Source: Ilyonectria destructans (Eukaryota; Ascomycota; Sordariomycetes; Hypocreales; Nectriaceae). Taken from it: DNA of 64,000 nucleotides. The DNA is taken from contig JAHEWK010000004.1 in the NCBI GenBank assembly GCA_020740775.1, forward strand, positions 1,674,001 to 1,738,000, given 5' to 3'. This document shows positions 1-12,856 of the stretch, piece after piece. The first letter of the stretch is position 1, and each line of letters opens with the position of its first letter. The notes under the pieces were generated by a model. The model was not told the DNA's origin, did not search any database, and was given only the letters and a program-made list of their open reading frames with translations. Made by a program: the position numbers and the translations under genes.

Positions 1-1
1 T

Positions 2-1938
2 TCCTTGAGAACGCCACTAACACCCCTTGCAGCCAACAATATTCCTGCCTTGCCCGAGTACAAGATAGAGCGACTTGATCTTCACGATGTTCCGGTCGAT
101 GGAACTGGACGGAAGGCGATCCAGGCGGATGTGTCCGTCACCGTGCACAACGACTTCCCTGTGTCACTTCAGGTTCCATCCCTTGGGTTCGAGGTCCTCG
201 TCCCTAACTGCGACTCCTCACTACCCTCCATCAGCGTGGCTGATGCCACAACGGACATTATCGAGGTCCGTGCCAACAGGGACGTCAAGGCGGATGCTCG
301 GGGCGTCATCAGGGAGATTCCAGAGTCACTCACGCGGGCTTGCCCCCACTCAAGGTCATCGCCCCTGGATGAGTTCATGAAGCATTACCTCCACGGCGGA
401 GACGCCCAGGTCTTCGTTCGTGGAAAGAGATCCAACGATTCAGATACGCCTGAATGGATCTCCGAGATCCTCGAAAGTATTACCGTGCCAATCGAATTCC
501 CGGGACGGTCATTTGACAGCTTCATTCGCAACTTCTCAATAACTGATGTCGACTTCAAGTTGCCGGATCCGTTCGCCGACGCGAAAGACCCCAATAGCGA
601 GCCTCGAGTCTCCGGTACGACGGAAGTACTTGCAGTTGTTCCACCCGAGCTGAATGTCGACCTGGGAGTTGACAGCCTTCGTGCTACTGCTGATTTGTTC
701 TACGAGAAGCGTAAATTTGGTGAACTGCACTTGCGTCACTGGGAGAAGGCCAACTCGACCAAGGTTGATCCTGAGGGTGATGAGAATCTTCTCAAGATCA
801 CCTCCCGAGTTATTGACGTGCCTCTAACCATTACAGACAGCGATATCTTCAGTGAGGTCATGCAAAAGCTCCTCTTCGGTGACGAAGACCTCCTCTTGGA
901 CGTCGAGGCGGCTGTTGATGTCAGGGTTTCCACGGTACTCGGCATCTTGACTATCAAGAAGGTCCCCGCGAAGGGCAAGATTCCAGTAAACGGTCCGTCC
1001 TCGTTCGGTAATCCCATAAACTCCCTGTGATGATGATTTATCGTCACATTCACTCAAGTATTTCCTATCATTGCCTCACATGTTCCCTCGAACTGGAAAC
1101 TAACTTGGCAGCAGGGCTTCCTGGGGATGCATTCGCTCAGTTGAACCCACAGGTCGGGGAGATACAGATTCTAAACACGTCTGATACAGGGGTTCATCTG
1201 CAAGCCTTGGTGAACATCACAAACCCCACGCAGTATACTGCCATCGTTCCTTACATCAACATTCACGTCCTCCACGAAGGCGAAATACTTGGAGAGGCTG
1301 TCGCTAGAAATATTGATTTCGGCCTGGGCAACAACACAAACATTCTAGTACGCTCGACTTGGGATCCAGTACGGTTTGGGGGGGAAAGCGCACACAAAAT
1401 CGGCCGCAAGCTTCTCTCAGACTACGTGTCCGGTAAGAACACTACAATGACGGCCAAGGCCCATCGCGACAGCATCCCGACCCTACCATTGATTGGGGAG
1501 GCACTGTCCAAGTTCAACTTTACGATTCCGACACCTCGGATTAGAGTGCCTGGCGAAGATGAGGACGTGAAGCAGCGGTTCATCACAGATGCCACCTTTC
1601 ACATATTTTCTTCGACTGCAACCTTCACGCTCGTTTCGCCGCTGCAATTTAACACGCTATACATAGAGCGCATCAACGCAACTGCATTTTACAACCACAC
1701 CGAACCCGTTGGGCAGATTATCCATGATGAATCCTTTGCCGTGCCACCAGGACGGTCAGAGACTCCCCGCCTGCCTGTCCAGTGGTCGCCGGACCACGTC
1801 GGATACGACAAGCTCAAAAAAGCCCTAGGCGGGACTCTCAAGTTGGATGCTGTCGCGGATGTTTCTATCCGGTTAGGAAATTGGGTAGAGGATATTCACT
1901 ATACCGGCGAGGGAATCGGGGCAAAGGTCTCCCTCTAG
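2..1938 (+). CDS. Tag1-like (autophagy termination / 'pre-rRNA processing') protein, 5'-truncated by window edge
   Basis: Two exons, <2..1007 and 1115..1938, give the last 609 residues. The reading frame is open at the left edge, so the start lies outside the window. The 107-nt intron begins GTAATC and ends GCAG, with a CTAAC branch site just before the acceptor; splicing joins GPSSFG to LPGDAFAQLNP in frame. The protein is built of LEA2/DUF3712-like beta-sandwich segments; a hallmark stretch is VNITNPTQYTAIVPYINIHV. From memory this matches the fungal family often labelled 'pre-rRNA processing protein' whose yeast member Tag1 (YLR173W) is a vacuolar membrane protein that ends autophagy. The transmembrane anchor expected near the N terminus is not visible here. 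The function is inferred from family resemblance only. Confidence 0.72.
1008..1114 (+). other. Intron in Tag1-like gene
   Basis: GTAATC donor, CTAAC branch motif near 1099 and CAG acceptor at 1112-1114. The frame is restored by a G|GG glycine codon across the junction. Reading through the donor instead meets TGA at 1028-1030. Confidence 0.8.
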
Positions 1939-3079
1939 GCCGCATGTTTATGAGGAGAGCAGTTGGCGTTGTACAATTTTTGGTTATAGGGTGGGATTGG
2001 GTTATGGGTTAGGAGACGGCGTACTCGGTGCATAGACACATCAGCATTACCTAGACAAGCAATTATTTCAATGGGATTATCCTTTCTTCTGTTTCACACA
2101 TGCAAGTCTTTGAATATTCGACTTTACCTTTCAAGCTATGAAGAGAACAGCGAAATACGTCCTGAACGGACCGAGCAGTGGTATTTCTTTGACAAAATAG
2201 GGACTCGCCGAAAGGGGTAGCATTGAACATACACATAGAACCCGATAACAAAGGGTTCATTGAATAGAAAACAATGAATTGTACTCCTGAGCGGATTTGC
2301 AGCTATAAGTTCGACCAGTTGCACAGCATTGACTGACCTAAGACAGAGCCTCAATCCCAGAGCCACTAACGGAATCTCCAACCATACGGAGGTAACCCGC
2401 AGCCACGCACCTACATCAAGTCGGCTTAACAGACCTATAACCAAAATGTCTGCATCAAACACAACGCTGGGCGCGGCCTCCAACACCACCGTTATTATCG
2501 TCGTCTACAAGACCGCGCCTCCTCAACAGTCGCCCCCACCTCTCGTGTTGGGTCCGGTTACCAACACAGAGAGGTTGCTGGAAGAGGTGAAGCTGGTGGA
2601 GCGGCAGATGGCGCGAGTGTGGGAATCGATGAGGAACCCTTGAAGATGACGGTTTGGCTATGGGTTTTGCATTTTGCGGACTTGTATATTTGGATCGTGG
2701 AATGGACTTGGATACAGGTATGGATGTGCTTGACGAGTTTTCACTTCATGTGATGCGATGTTCGTGTTCGTAGCTTAAACTGCAAAGAGGTTGTTGCTCG
2801 AGAGACCTTGCTCTCGGTGTTGATTCAAACGGAGAATGACAATGAATAGAAAAAAAACATGGCCACGCAACATAACTTTATGTGACGGACTGAAAGAGAT
2901 ATCGTGACCAAGTTAGCATACTAAGACCAAACAAAACTTACCTCATTTCTAGAGTCTTCAGGCGGTGTCAGCAGGGCATAATGTGAGAAGCACGTTAGAA
3001 AAAGGGATAAAGCACCTTTGCTTGCATTTCCGTAGCCGGTATTACTATTCGTCATCAAGTTGTCCCCTCCGAAAGTCCT
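1939..3079. other. Convergent intergenic region, Tag1-like to Snu66
   Basis: About 1.1 kb between two converging genes, expected to hold both 3' UTRs. The only coding candidate is the short frame at 2446-2643, listed separately. No RNA gene or repeat was seen. Confidence 0.6.
2446..2643 (+). CDS. Small hypothetical protein (65 aa), doubtful
   Basis: An ATG-initiated frame of 65 codons. The N-terminal half is rich in Ala, Asn and Thr with one short hydrophobic run (VIIVV), followed by a Pro-rich stretch and a charged amphipathic C-terminal helix (LLEEVKLVERQMARVWESM). I do not recognise it. The amphipathic tail and its place in an otherwise empty interval argue mildly for a real gene; the short length and lack of family resemblance argue against. 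Confidence 0.25.
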   Translation: MSASNTTLGAASNTTVIIVVYKTAPPQQSPPPLVLGPVTNTERLLEEVKLVERQMARVWESMRNP

Positions 3080-5092
3080 CTATGCCAGTCGTACACCCGC
3101 TTCCCGTCGCTTCTTGAGTTGCTGTTGTGCGGCCAGGCTCATACCCGCTGACTGGCTCGCGTCAAACATGCTCTGAGCCTCGCGGCGCTTCTCATCTTCA
3201 ACCTTCTTGAGGCGCTTCTCCGTCTTGCCCTTGCCACTGCCCTTGCCGTGGAACTGGTGGCTGAGGTGCTTGAAGGCTTCCTTCTGGTCTAGGGAACGGC
3301 CGTGTTCGTCCGTGTACTTGAGCTCGACGTTGGGCTTGTATGAATTTTGGAAGAGCTCGGCCATCCGGCGAGATTGCTGTTGATCGCGCCAGGTGTTTTG
3401 TTGGCGAGCCCAGTCCTCTCGGTCACGTACTGACATCCTATCCAGTTTGCCGTTCGTCCTGTCACGCTCACGCTGGTTACGAGCCTGGTCGTCCAGCTCT
3501 TCTTCCAAGCGTCGCTTCCTCAATAGGAACTCTTCTCGGTCTTGAAGGTTGTCATGGGAGCCGCCTTTAGAGTCCTCAACGAGTCCGCGCTCTCTGAGCA
3601 GTGCAAGAGCAGCACCCATTCCTTCGCCCACGGTCTTCTCCTCCTCAACACCCGTCTCCTCCTCGTCCAGAGCCGATGTTTGTGGGGTTGCTTGTGGGGT
3701 TGCTTGCCCGTCATCATCCTCTCGGTATTGGTCGTCCATTGGATGATCCTCGTCAGGTTCGGCGGATTTTGACACTGTTCTTGGCTTTCTGGGTTTTCGT
3801 TCTTCATCCTCGCCTGGCTTGTTCAATCCGGCAACAAACTCTGAAACTTCGCCGAGGACAAAGCCCCCCTCCTGGGCATCTGCTTGCTCGTCTTCTTCTC
3901 CCTGCTCCTTGAGCTGCCTTGCGATGTCTGCGGGGCGAGTCTTCTTTCGTTTCTTGAGTGCATTCTTTCGTTGAATTGCCAGCGATGCTTGAAGATCCTC
4001 ATCGTCCACAAAGGCATCATCTCCCATCTTCCGTTTCTTGCTGGGGGCCGAGGCTTTTGAATCGATGTCCATAGCATTGTCGTCGACAGGTGCTGTTTCC
4101 AAGGGGAAAATATCGTCTTCATCTACCGGCTTTTGCCTGGTGCTCTTGTTCTTCTTCTTCTTGGGCTTCTTGATCTTGATTTTTGAAGGGTCCAAATAAT
4201 CTGAAGAAACTGGACCATCTTTTGCGAGACAAGTTAGCATCACATTTTGAGTGCTGGACAGGCGGGGGTCGTCTAGCTTACCAACTATGTCGTCGAGGCT
4301 CACGTTCTGGAGCTTTCTCGCCTTATCCACCGGTTTCTCAAGGATGTCTGCGAGATCAGCAATGGCACCGTCCGCATCAAGTGTGAACTTCTTGGCCTTC
4401 TTGCCATTGATCTCCTCATCATACTGGGCAAGAATACCGTGTTCGCCATCCTCATCGTCGTCATGGGGATTGTATCCTGGGCCCTTCTTGAGATCAAGCC
4501 TCTCGTTCAGCCTCTCGGCTTCGCGCATGTTCAGGTTCTCGAGTTCGTCGCCGTCGGCCTCATTCTCCTCAATTGTCGTGTCCTTCAGGGTGAGAATCTG
4601 ACCATCTCCATCAAGGAAATCGGCTGTGTCGTGAGCAACCTTGATTCCAGCAAGGTCCTTGGATGTGTATTGAACCGCAGCCGCAGCAGCAGCTTCAGCG
4701 GCTGCCAACTCCTCCTCCAGCTTTCTGGCTTTGGCGATATTCTTCTGGCGCTTCTTCTGGCCCATCAGCCAGTCCTTGGCATTCATGTCGCCACCGTCCT
4801 CGTCTCCTAGTCCTTTGCCATCGAGAACAGCGAGTCGTTGCGCCTGCTCGCGCGCCTTCCGGATAGCGGCTGATTTCTCGTCGCGCCTCTTCTTGGCGTC
4901 TTCGGCATCTCTGACTTTCTTGTAGTTGTCGTATGACTGGGCTTGGCGGCTCTCGAGAGTGCTGGGTAATTCGCCATCGTCGTCTGGCTGGGGCACTGCT
5001 AGTTTTGACGGATCGGCTCCCGGGACAGGCAGAGGCTTCATGCCCAGGGAGACGCGAATGCGGTTGGTCTCTTCGACTGTTGCGGCGTCCAT
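3080..5092 (-). CDS. SNU66: Snu66/SART1 family U4/U6.U5 tri-snRNP protein
   Basis: A single exon of 670 aa. The frame extends upstream to 5263, but the ATG at 5092 (MDAATVEETNRIRVSLGMKPLPV) is chosen because the family begins with this conserved 'hNxlRkslGlkPL' segment. The protein is highly charged, with long helical stretches, Lys/Arg-rich clusters (KPKKKKNKSTRQK) and a C terminus ending in QQQLKKRREAGVRLA, all typical of SART-1/Snu66. Family members belong to the U4/U6.U5 tri-snRNP and act in pre-mRNA splicing in the nucleus; the family also carries HIND motifs that bind the ubiquitin-like protein Hub1, which I did not map here. A CACGTG box lies about 170 bp upstream of the start (5261-5266). 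Confidence 0.9.
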   Translation of the reverse strand: MDAATVEETNRIRVSLGMKPLPVPGADPSKLAVPQPDDDGELPSTLESRQAQSYDNYKKVRDAEDAKKRRDEKSAAIRKAREQAQRLAVLDGKGLGDEDGGDMNAKDWLMGQKKRQKNIAKARKLEEELAAAEAAAAAAVQYTSKDLAGIKVAHDTADFLDGDGQILTLKDTTIEENEADGDELENLNMREAERLNERLDLKKGPGYNPHDDDEDGEHGILAQYDEEINGKKAKKFTLDADGAIADLADILEKPVDKARKLQNVSLDDIVGKLDDPRLSSTQNVMLTCLAKDGPVSSDYLDPSKIKIKKPKKKKNKSTRQKPVDEDDIFPLETAPVDDNAMDIDSKASAPSKKRKMGDDAFVDDEDLQASLAIQRKNALKKRKKTRPADIARQLKEQGEEDEQADAQEGGFVLGEVSEFVAGLNKPGEDEERKPRKPRTVSKSAEPDEDHPMDDQYREDDDGQATPQATPQTSALDEEETGVEEEKTVGEGMGAALALLRERGLVEDSKGGSHDNLQDREEFLLRKRRLEEELDDQARNQRERDRTNGKLDRMSVRDREDWARQQNTWRDQQQSRRMAELFQNSYKPNVELKYTDEHGRSLDQKEAFKHLSHQFHGKGSGKGKTEKRLKKVEDEKRREAQSMFDASQSAGMSLAAQQQLKKRREAGVRLA

Positions 5093-5260
5093 CTTGGCTC
5101 TGGGTATGCGACGCTTGGGTGGAGATGGAGTGCGAATGCGACAATCGACAAGATGCAATCGACAAAGCCAACAGAATTCTGAGCACGGATCACCTTGAGC
5201 GCGATGTTGCCTGGCGGACGCCTGGGTGACGTTGGATTTACCCGGTGTTAGACCGAAAAC

Positions 5261-5266
5261 CACGTG
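5261..5266. promoter_or_regulatory. CACGTG box upstream of Snu66
   Basis: Palindromic CACGTG followed by AC, about 170 bp upstream of the Snu66 start codon. The motif recurs upstream of eS10/Sde2, the RRM gene and Sec31. Confidence 0.45.
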
Positions 5267-6002
5267 ACACCGCGTTCTGATTTTCTTTATTAAGGCCGCG
5301 CCGAAAATTCTTTCCTTCTCTCTTTTCTTAACATATCACGGATCTGTGCTCTGCGATCCTCTGCTTAATTGTCAGGGTCGATTGCTTTGCAACTCGATAA
5401 CTCCATGGAGCCATCAACTTGTTATGGTGTCAATCATCCTATCGACAGGTCCAAGAACAACGGGTCCTTTGGCTGCCTCATTCGTCGTCGCAAGACGGCT
5501 TGAGTGTCCGCAGCTGGAGGTACTAGAGACGCTATATTCCACCCCCCTTTTCCGAGACCGTCGGTTGGTGAGGTTGGGGAAAACCATGGTCTGCCTACAT
5601 TCCTAGTTTCGTGATGAAAATTTTATGTTAGAATGAGTGCGTTGGTGTTTAAGCGAGGGACGATGCAACCTCCAAAGTTAAAATGGTGTGAAATCTTTGC
5701 TGTTGTCGGCTAAGCTGCCGAAGGTATTCGGGCCTATCTCTTTCCGGTCATGTCCTCTCCGTGTCATGATGCATCGCTCTTCTGCTGGCCTCAGCCTCGG
5801 GAGGACGATGTCACCCATCGCATATCAGAGGCTTGTCAGATCGCACGATCTGCGGGCCGTTTTCTGGCCAGGGGTGACTTGAGTGCGGAGGCTAGCGGAG
5901 TCTTGCAGGAACATACTGCCGAGCACGGCCGTTACGGATGTGATGGGCTCTGGATTGAGCCAGCATTTGCGTCGGTCGCTAAAGACTTACATGCTGGCGA
6001 AT

Positions 6003-6032
6003 AGCGTCCCTGGTAGTCCCTGGTAGTCCCTG
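6003..6032. repeat. Short tandem repeat (about 10-bp unit, 3 copies)
   Basis: The unit TAGTCCCTGG recurs nearly exactly three times in a row; the first copy differs slightly. Confidence 0.6.
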
Positions 6033-6141
6033 TGAACCTTGCTTTGGGCTACTTTTCGTAGCATCATCACGAGGTTGAGTAGCAAGAAGGAGTTAGTTGC
6101 TTGGTCGGTTGCGTAACTTCCATTCCGCTCAGACTCGCATG

Positions 6142-6175
6142 TGCTAGAAGTGCTGGAAGCGCTGGATGCGCTGGG
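6142..6175. repeat. Imperfect 9-bp tandem repeat
   Basis: Four degenerate units related to TGCTGGAAG follow each other (TGCTAGAAG, TGCTGGAAG, CGCTGGATG, then CGCTGGG). Confidence 0.55.
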
Positions 6176-6400
6176 TCGGTACGGTTAAAAGCACCTGCAT
6201 TCGGTGCTACTAATTACCCTTTAATTAATTAGTTGTAAGCCAATCGCCATTCATGAACAGAACAATGAGGTTCTGCTGAAGACAAGCTGGCTCACCCCCC
6301 TATCCCTGCCCGTCAGTGTCATCTTGTCTGGTGTTGCAGTCGGTGATTTTAAACGCATCCGTCCACGAGTTGAAGTTGACTTAAGGAACCAACCGCGAAT

Positions 6401-6462
6401 GTGGGGAGAGCGTCGGCGGGAGGATGCTCTTGCATCGGCATGTGAAGGGAGGCTTCCCCCAC
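6401..6462. promoter_or_regulatory. Pair of candidate CreA/Cre1 (carbon repression) sites
   Basis: GTGGGG at 6401-6406 and CCCCAC (its reverse complement) at 6457-6462 both match the SYGGRG consensus, about 0.65-0.7 kb upstream of the glucoamylase start. A six-base consensus occurs often by chance, so binding is inference, though carbon repression of amylolytic genes is well established. Confidence 0.35.
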
Positions 6463-7029
6463 ACTTCCGCAATTCCGCAGCGGAACATGTACTTGGTACC
6501 TTCCCTTCAAATGCTCCCTGCATCTACCCAGGTACATACTACCTACACCTACGTGCTGCTACCTTATACATGCTGCTATAGCCCTCTGCAGCTAAGCCGG
6601 TGCTCCCATCGCCGTACCATTCACCCCGGCACTCCCATCATCACCTGGCTTCCGTTACGCTAGTGTCGTCTTCACCACGAGGCGCCAGGCACGAGACCCA
6701 AAGAGTAAACACTCCGAGTAAAACATCGGCCCGAGACGACGGGAGAAGACGGTGCACCAACGACGATGGTTTCTATGCCCACGATGCCCCAGAACCTGTA
6801 ATACCGACACCGACACGAGCCTTCCTCGGTTCGACAACCCCGGGATCCTGCAAGACGCCATCCCCTTCGGCCTCTTCTTCCCTGGTTCCAGCTCGGTGGC
6901 TCTTGGCTCATTCGGCCCTTTGGACCACACCTTCCTCGTCCCCCATGGGGCCTCCGCGATTTCCTCATTAGGCTGTCACGACGAACGGAGCCGAGCTCTT
7001 TCCTAGGCCTCTCCGCCAAGGACGAAGGA

Positions 7030-7035
7030 TATAAA
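7030..7035 (+). promoter_or_regulatory. TATA box of the glucoamylase gene
   Basis: TATAAA about 83 bp upstream of the start codon at 7113, a normal spacing for a strongly regulated secreted-enzyme gene. Confidence 0.55.
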
Positions 7036-7112
7036 GCGCCATCATGGAGCTCCTCAGCCATTCAATATCATCCCTCTCACACAACACCACCTCCTCCCTG
7101 TTTCAGCCCGTC

Positions 7113-9300
<2,188 letters not shown>

Positions 9301-10259
9301 GTTTCAGGCTGGGGGTTCGACGAGGTTCTTGTCTTGTCTCTTGATTTAGACTTTCCTTGTCCATGACCTCCAACCTTGACGGTTCAGACCTGCCGCAGCT
9401 TCTTAACGTAATTTACTCCAACCCTCTCCTAGGGGAAGCAGAGAAGCGCCGTGGTCCATCGGTCAGGTCGCTCTGTTTCCCTGAGGAGGAGTCTTGGGTT
9501 CGATTCGATGCTCGACATAATTTCCCTCGCCGAACGATGCCGCACGACGCCGACCTACGAGTTGCAACCGACCGACCGTCCGATACACCGACAACACAAA
9601 AAGAACACTTAAATGCTACGGGGCATCATACAATGACTTAAACACTGAATCTGAACAAAGATAACCACTATTTTTTTCTTCCTGTTCTTGTTCTCAGTTG
9701 GTGGTTTGTTCTATTGTTTCTTTCCTCGAGTCCCGCCTTGGGATGATGAAGTTGCTTGGTGGAATAGTTCCATCTTTAGGATTTGGGATTCATCTCGGAG
9801 CATGTATTTAGCCACCAACTTGAGCTCTAAAATGATTTTTGTGATTTTAATAACCTCGTTCGTTTCATTATTGCGCGTTGTTGACGAGATTGCTTTGGCT
9901 GGCTTGGGGTTGTTGGTCCCAATTATCCTGAGCTGCCACGGTGCTTCAAGGTTTTTTCGACCCGCAGTCCCTTGGCAACATGGATAAACCCATCAAATCA
10001 CTACACGATTTCATTTTTGTTCATAATGTGATTCATCTATGTCCGACCTATCTTCCGATCCTAAGGGGATCGATCATTGATGGGCAACTTCAGTTCTCTG
10101 CACTCGGCCCCTTCTCTTGACCATCAAGACAACGAACAACCTCCCAAAAAGGCAATTCCAATACTTTGCTTGCGTGTGATATATTCCAGTTCCTTTGAGC
10201 CATCCATCCATTCACTCATGCAATAACTCCTCCCAACATCGTCCGCCACCGACACTCGT
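9301..10259. other. Convergent intergenic region, glucoamylase to SEC17
   Basis: About 960 bp between two converging 3' ends, T-rich around 9670-9860. The short frames on the plus strand are unlike any family I know. I see nothing functional beyond expected 3' UTR sequence. Confidence 0.6.
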
Positions 10260-11416
10260 TTACGCAAACTCGTCGTCGTCCTCGGCCGCCTCAATGGAGT
10301 TCTTGATGCGCACCAGGATCGTCGTCTTCCACTTATCGAGCTTGCTGACCTGGTCGAACTGGAACAGGCGATCGGCGAAATCCTCCTGAGACCTGGCCTC
10401 GATGGTCTCACACAGGTCGACGAGCAGCTTGTGCTCGCGCTGGGTGGCGAACGAGGGGTCGAGGTCCCTGTACTTTTCGAGGGCGCGCTGGGTGGCCACC
10501 TGGTCGCCGTTGGCGAGGTGACAGATGCCGGCCTTGAGGAGGTAGTCCTTGACGCTGTACTTCATGAGGTTGTTGCTGATGGATTGCTCGGCGACCTTTT
10601 CGTAGTTTTCGATGGCCTTGTAGTAATCACCGTCGATTGCGGCGAGGTCGGCGACTTTGAGCCAGAGCTTGTTGGCTAGGCTAGAATCGAGCGCATCATG
10701 TCAGCCACGTCTGCGATTTGTCAGGTTCCGGGGGGGAAATAAACTCACGCTGCGGCATTGTCGCCCTCGTACCAGCCAGCAGCGGCCTCGTAGCACTCGA
10801 GGGCGGCCTTGTTGTCGCCGAGGTCTACCTCGTACAGCTCACCGAGGTTCTCCTTGTGGGAAGCGGCGCGGCGGAAGTTACCCTTGGCGCAGTAGCGGTC
10901 GATGGCGACGTTGAGGCAGCGGGCGGCAGCCGGAGGGTCGTCCTTTCGGTAGGCTTTGAAGGCGTCGACGAGGCTGTTGGCGGCGTCATCGGGCTCCTTG
11001 AGGTTCTGGGTCTGGACCTGAGCGGCCTGCTCAAAGGCCTTGCCAGCTTCGACGTCTGTGGTTGCAAGGCGTGGTCAGCTCCGCTCCGCTCGGTGGGAGG
11101 ACAGCGCGACAAAGAGGCGGCGGAGGGGGGGTGATTAAACCATCTCACGTACTCTGCTTCTGCATCTTGAAGGCGTTGGCGGCCTGGATGTAGAGGTCGG
11201 CGGCATCCTGGTACTTTTCCTCTCGGCCGCCGAAGAAGCTGAAGCCGCTACCGGCGCCTTGCAGCGTCTTCTGGGCCTGCAGACGGGGTTGTCAGTCGCC
11301 GTAGGTCATGGCCGGAATCCATAAGCTGGCGGGCGAATGTGGAATGCCAAGGTGGGGGAGGGGTTGGAGGGGGGAAAACGGACCTTCTGGAGCAGGGCAC
11401 GAGGATCTTGAGCCAT
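10260..11416 (-). CDS. SEC17: Alpha-SNAP / Sec17 vesicle-fusion adaptor
   Basis: Four exons, in gene order 11384..11416, 11153..11276, 10749..11055 and 10260..10680 (294 aa, close to the 292 aa of yeast Sec17). It recruits the ATPase Sec18/NSF to spent SNARE complexes so that they can be disassembled. Visible signatures are MAQDPRALLQKAQKTL at the N terminus, the TPR-like helical repeats (LYEVDLGDNKAALECYEAAAGWYE; YYKAIENYEKVAEQSI) and the acidic end AAEDDDEFA, where the family has residues that stimulate NSF. Introns fall early, as is common in filamentous fungi. It is head-to-head with the GatC-like gene across 529 bp. Confidence 0.95.
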
Positions 11417-11945
11417 GATTGCGGTTTCTAGGCGAGTGTTGTAGGTTAGGGAGGGCGAGGAGATGGGGAATTAGGGGCGGCGCAGAGGCGACGGTGTTGT
11501 TTTGGGTGATGTCTCGACGACGTCGGATAACTTCGCAGGGGAGTGTTGGCGGGCTGAGGTATGACGACGAGCCGTCGCCTGAGCCACACGCTTGGATCTG
11601 CCAAGGCCAGGCGGCTATGGTGGGGTTGAGGGCGGTTGGCGCGGAGGCGGAGGTACCAGGGGCCTGAGCTAGGGGGCTTGGGCGGGCTTCTTCAGTGAAG
11701 CACCCGCTGTAGCACCGCTAACCACCCGACCGCCACAGTGACCCACCCAGCCTTGCAGCTTGCCAGGGAAGAATAGAATCCATCGTCAACTCCAAATCAT
11801 AGCATCACCACCATCGCCATCGCCATCGCCAACACTCTCGCTCAGACCCACGACCGTCTCTTTAATTAAAAGGGGGGGAATACTAACGGGCACTGTCACC
11901 GTAATATCCCATCCACGGGTATCCGCCGCCTCAAACTCGCCCACA
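11417..11945. promoter_or_regulatory. Shared promoter region, SEC17 / GatC-like
   Basis: A 529-bp region between divergent start codons. It has CATCAC/CATCGC microrepeats around 11800-11830. No CACGTG or clear TATA box is seen. Confidence 0.5.
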
Positions 11946-12524
11946 ATGGCACTCTGTACATCCTGCCGCCTCGCTCTCCGCCGCACCATCATCACCACCT
12001 CACGCACGCCCCAACACCCCACTACTCGAACCCTCACCACCAAGCCCCTCGCCGCCTCCATCCTCTCTAAACCCTCTTGGTCCATCCGCAGCCTGCTCCC
12101 CTCGTCATCCTCCGCCGCGCCAGAGCCCATCACGCCGGCGCAACTGCACCACCTCCTGCGCCTCTCCGCCCTCCCGCTCCCCGCCACGCCCGAGGCCGAA
12201 GCCGCCATGATCTCCACCTTGCAGAGCCAGCTGCAGTTCGTCCGCGTAGTCCAGCGCGTCGACACCAGCGGTGTAGAGCCCCTGCGCGCCATCCGTGACG
12301 AGACGCCCGAGGCGCAGGCGGAGAATACGGTTGGGTTGGCGGATCTCGAGGACGTACTTGGGCGGGAGGCCCGCGTCGGCCATTACCAACGGCCAAAGAG
12401 GGTACGGGACAAGGTCGAGTCGGAGGCGGAGAAGTGGGATGCGCTAGGGACGGCGTCGCGGAAGGCGGGCAGGTATTTTGTTGTTCAGAGCGGGAAAAAG
12501 CAGGCGGCCGAGGGATCTGGTTGA
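11946..12524 (+). CDS. Mitochondrial glutamyl-tRNA(Gln) amidotransferase subunit C-like protein
   Basis: A single exon of 192 aa. GatC-type subunits stabilise the GatA/GatB complex that converts Glu-tRNA(Gln) to Gln-tRNA(Gln) in mitochondria. The first 60 or so residues are Arg/Ser/Thr-rich with almost no acidic residues (MALCTSCRLALRRTIITTSR), consistent with a mitochondrial presequence. A GatC-like core follows at about residues 65-120 (ITPAQLHHLLRLSALPL; LQFVRVVQRVDTSGVEPL). The C terminus (RDKVESEAEKWDALGTASRKAGRYFVV) fits fungal members. The ATG at 11946 is chosen because the upstream in-frame extension has no resemblance to the family. Confidence 0.75.
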   Translation: MALCTSCRLALRRTIITTSRTPQHPTTRTLTTKPLAASILSKPSWSIRSLLPSSSSAAPEPITPAQLHHLLRLSALPLPATPEAEAAMISTLQSQLQFVRVVQRVDTSGVEPLRAIRDETPEAQAENTVGLADLEDVLGREARVGHYQRPKRVRDKVESEAEKWDALGTASRKAGRYFVVQSGKKQAAEGSG

Positions 12525-12856
12525 GTCGGACGACTGTGTTGTGGGATATATCACTTATAGAAGGCGTCGACGATCCGAATGGATGGATATTCAGGATTCC
12601 GGGAACACGGATTATACCCCTTTGTACAACAGCTGCCGTGGAAACACTCCCTATGCCGAATATCGAATTGTATCTATCTATAGTCATGATGCTCGCTCTG
12701 TCCTCGTGTGCAATGGTATAAACCGCCTGTCTCCTGTAGCCTGCCCAAACACCTCAACAAAACCATCCAGCAACACTTTATGCTTGATTATAATCATTAA
12801 TGTCCCTCTTTTAAGTCTTTACTTTTTCCGTCCGAGCCCGTCAATCCTGATACCTC
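12525..12856. other. Short convergent intergenic region, GatC-like to YPI1
   Basis: 332 bp between two converging 3' ends; presumably both 3' UTRs. Nothing else seen. Confidence 0.6.

Larger units (their letters stand above)
5093..7112. other. Divergent intergenic region, Snu66 / glucoamylase
   Basis: A 2.0-kb region carrying the Snu66 promoter at its left and the glucoamylase promoter at its right. It contains short imperfect tandem repeats near 6003 and 6142, two candidate carbon-repressor sites (6401, 6457) and a TATA box (7030). The open frames inside are short, overlap on both strands and resemble nothing I recognise. Confidence 0.6.

Noticed and set aside
9490..9515. GGGTTCGATTCGA, resembling a tRNA T-loop
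   Set aside because: No paired T stem, anticodon arm or A box at the needed distance.
10431..11134. Plus-strand frames of 82-138 codons opposite SEC17
   Set aside because: Antisense shadows of SEC17 exons and introns; no family resemblance.
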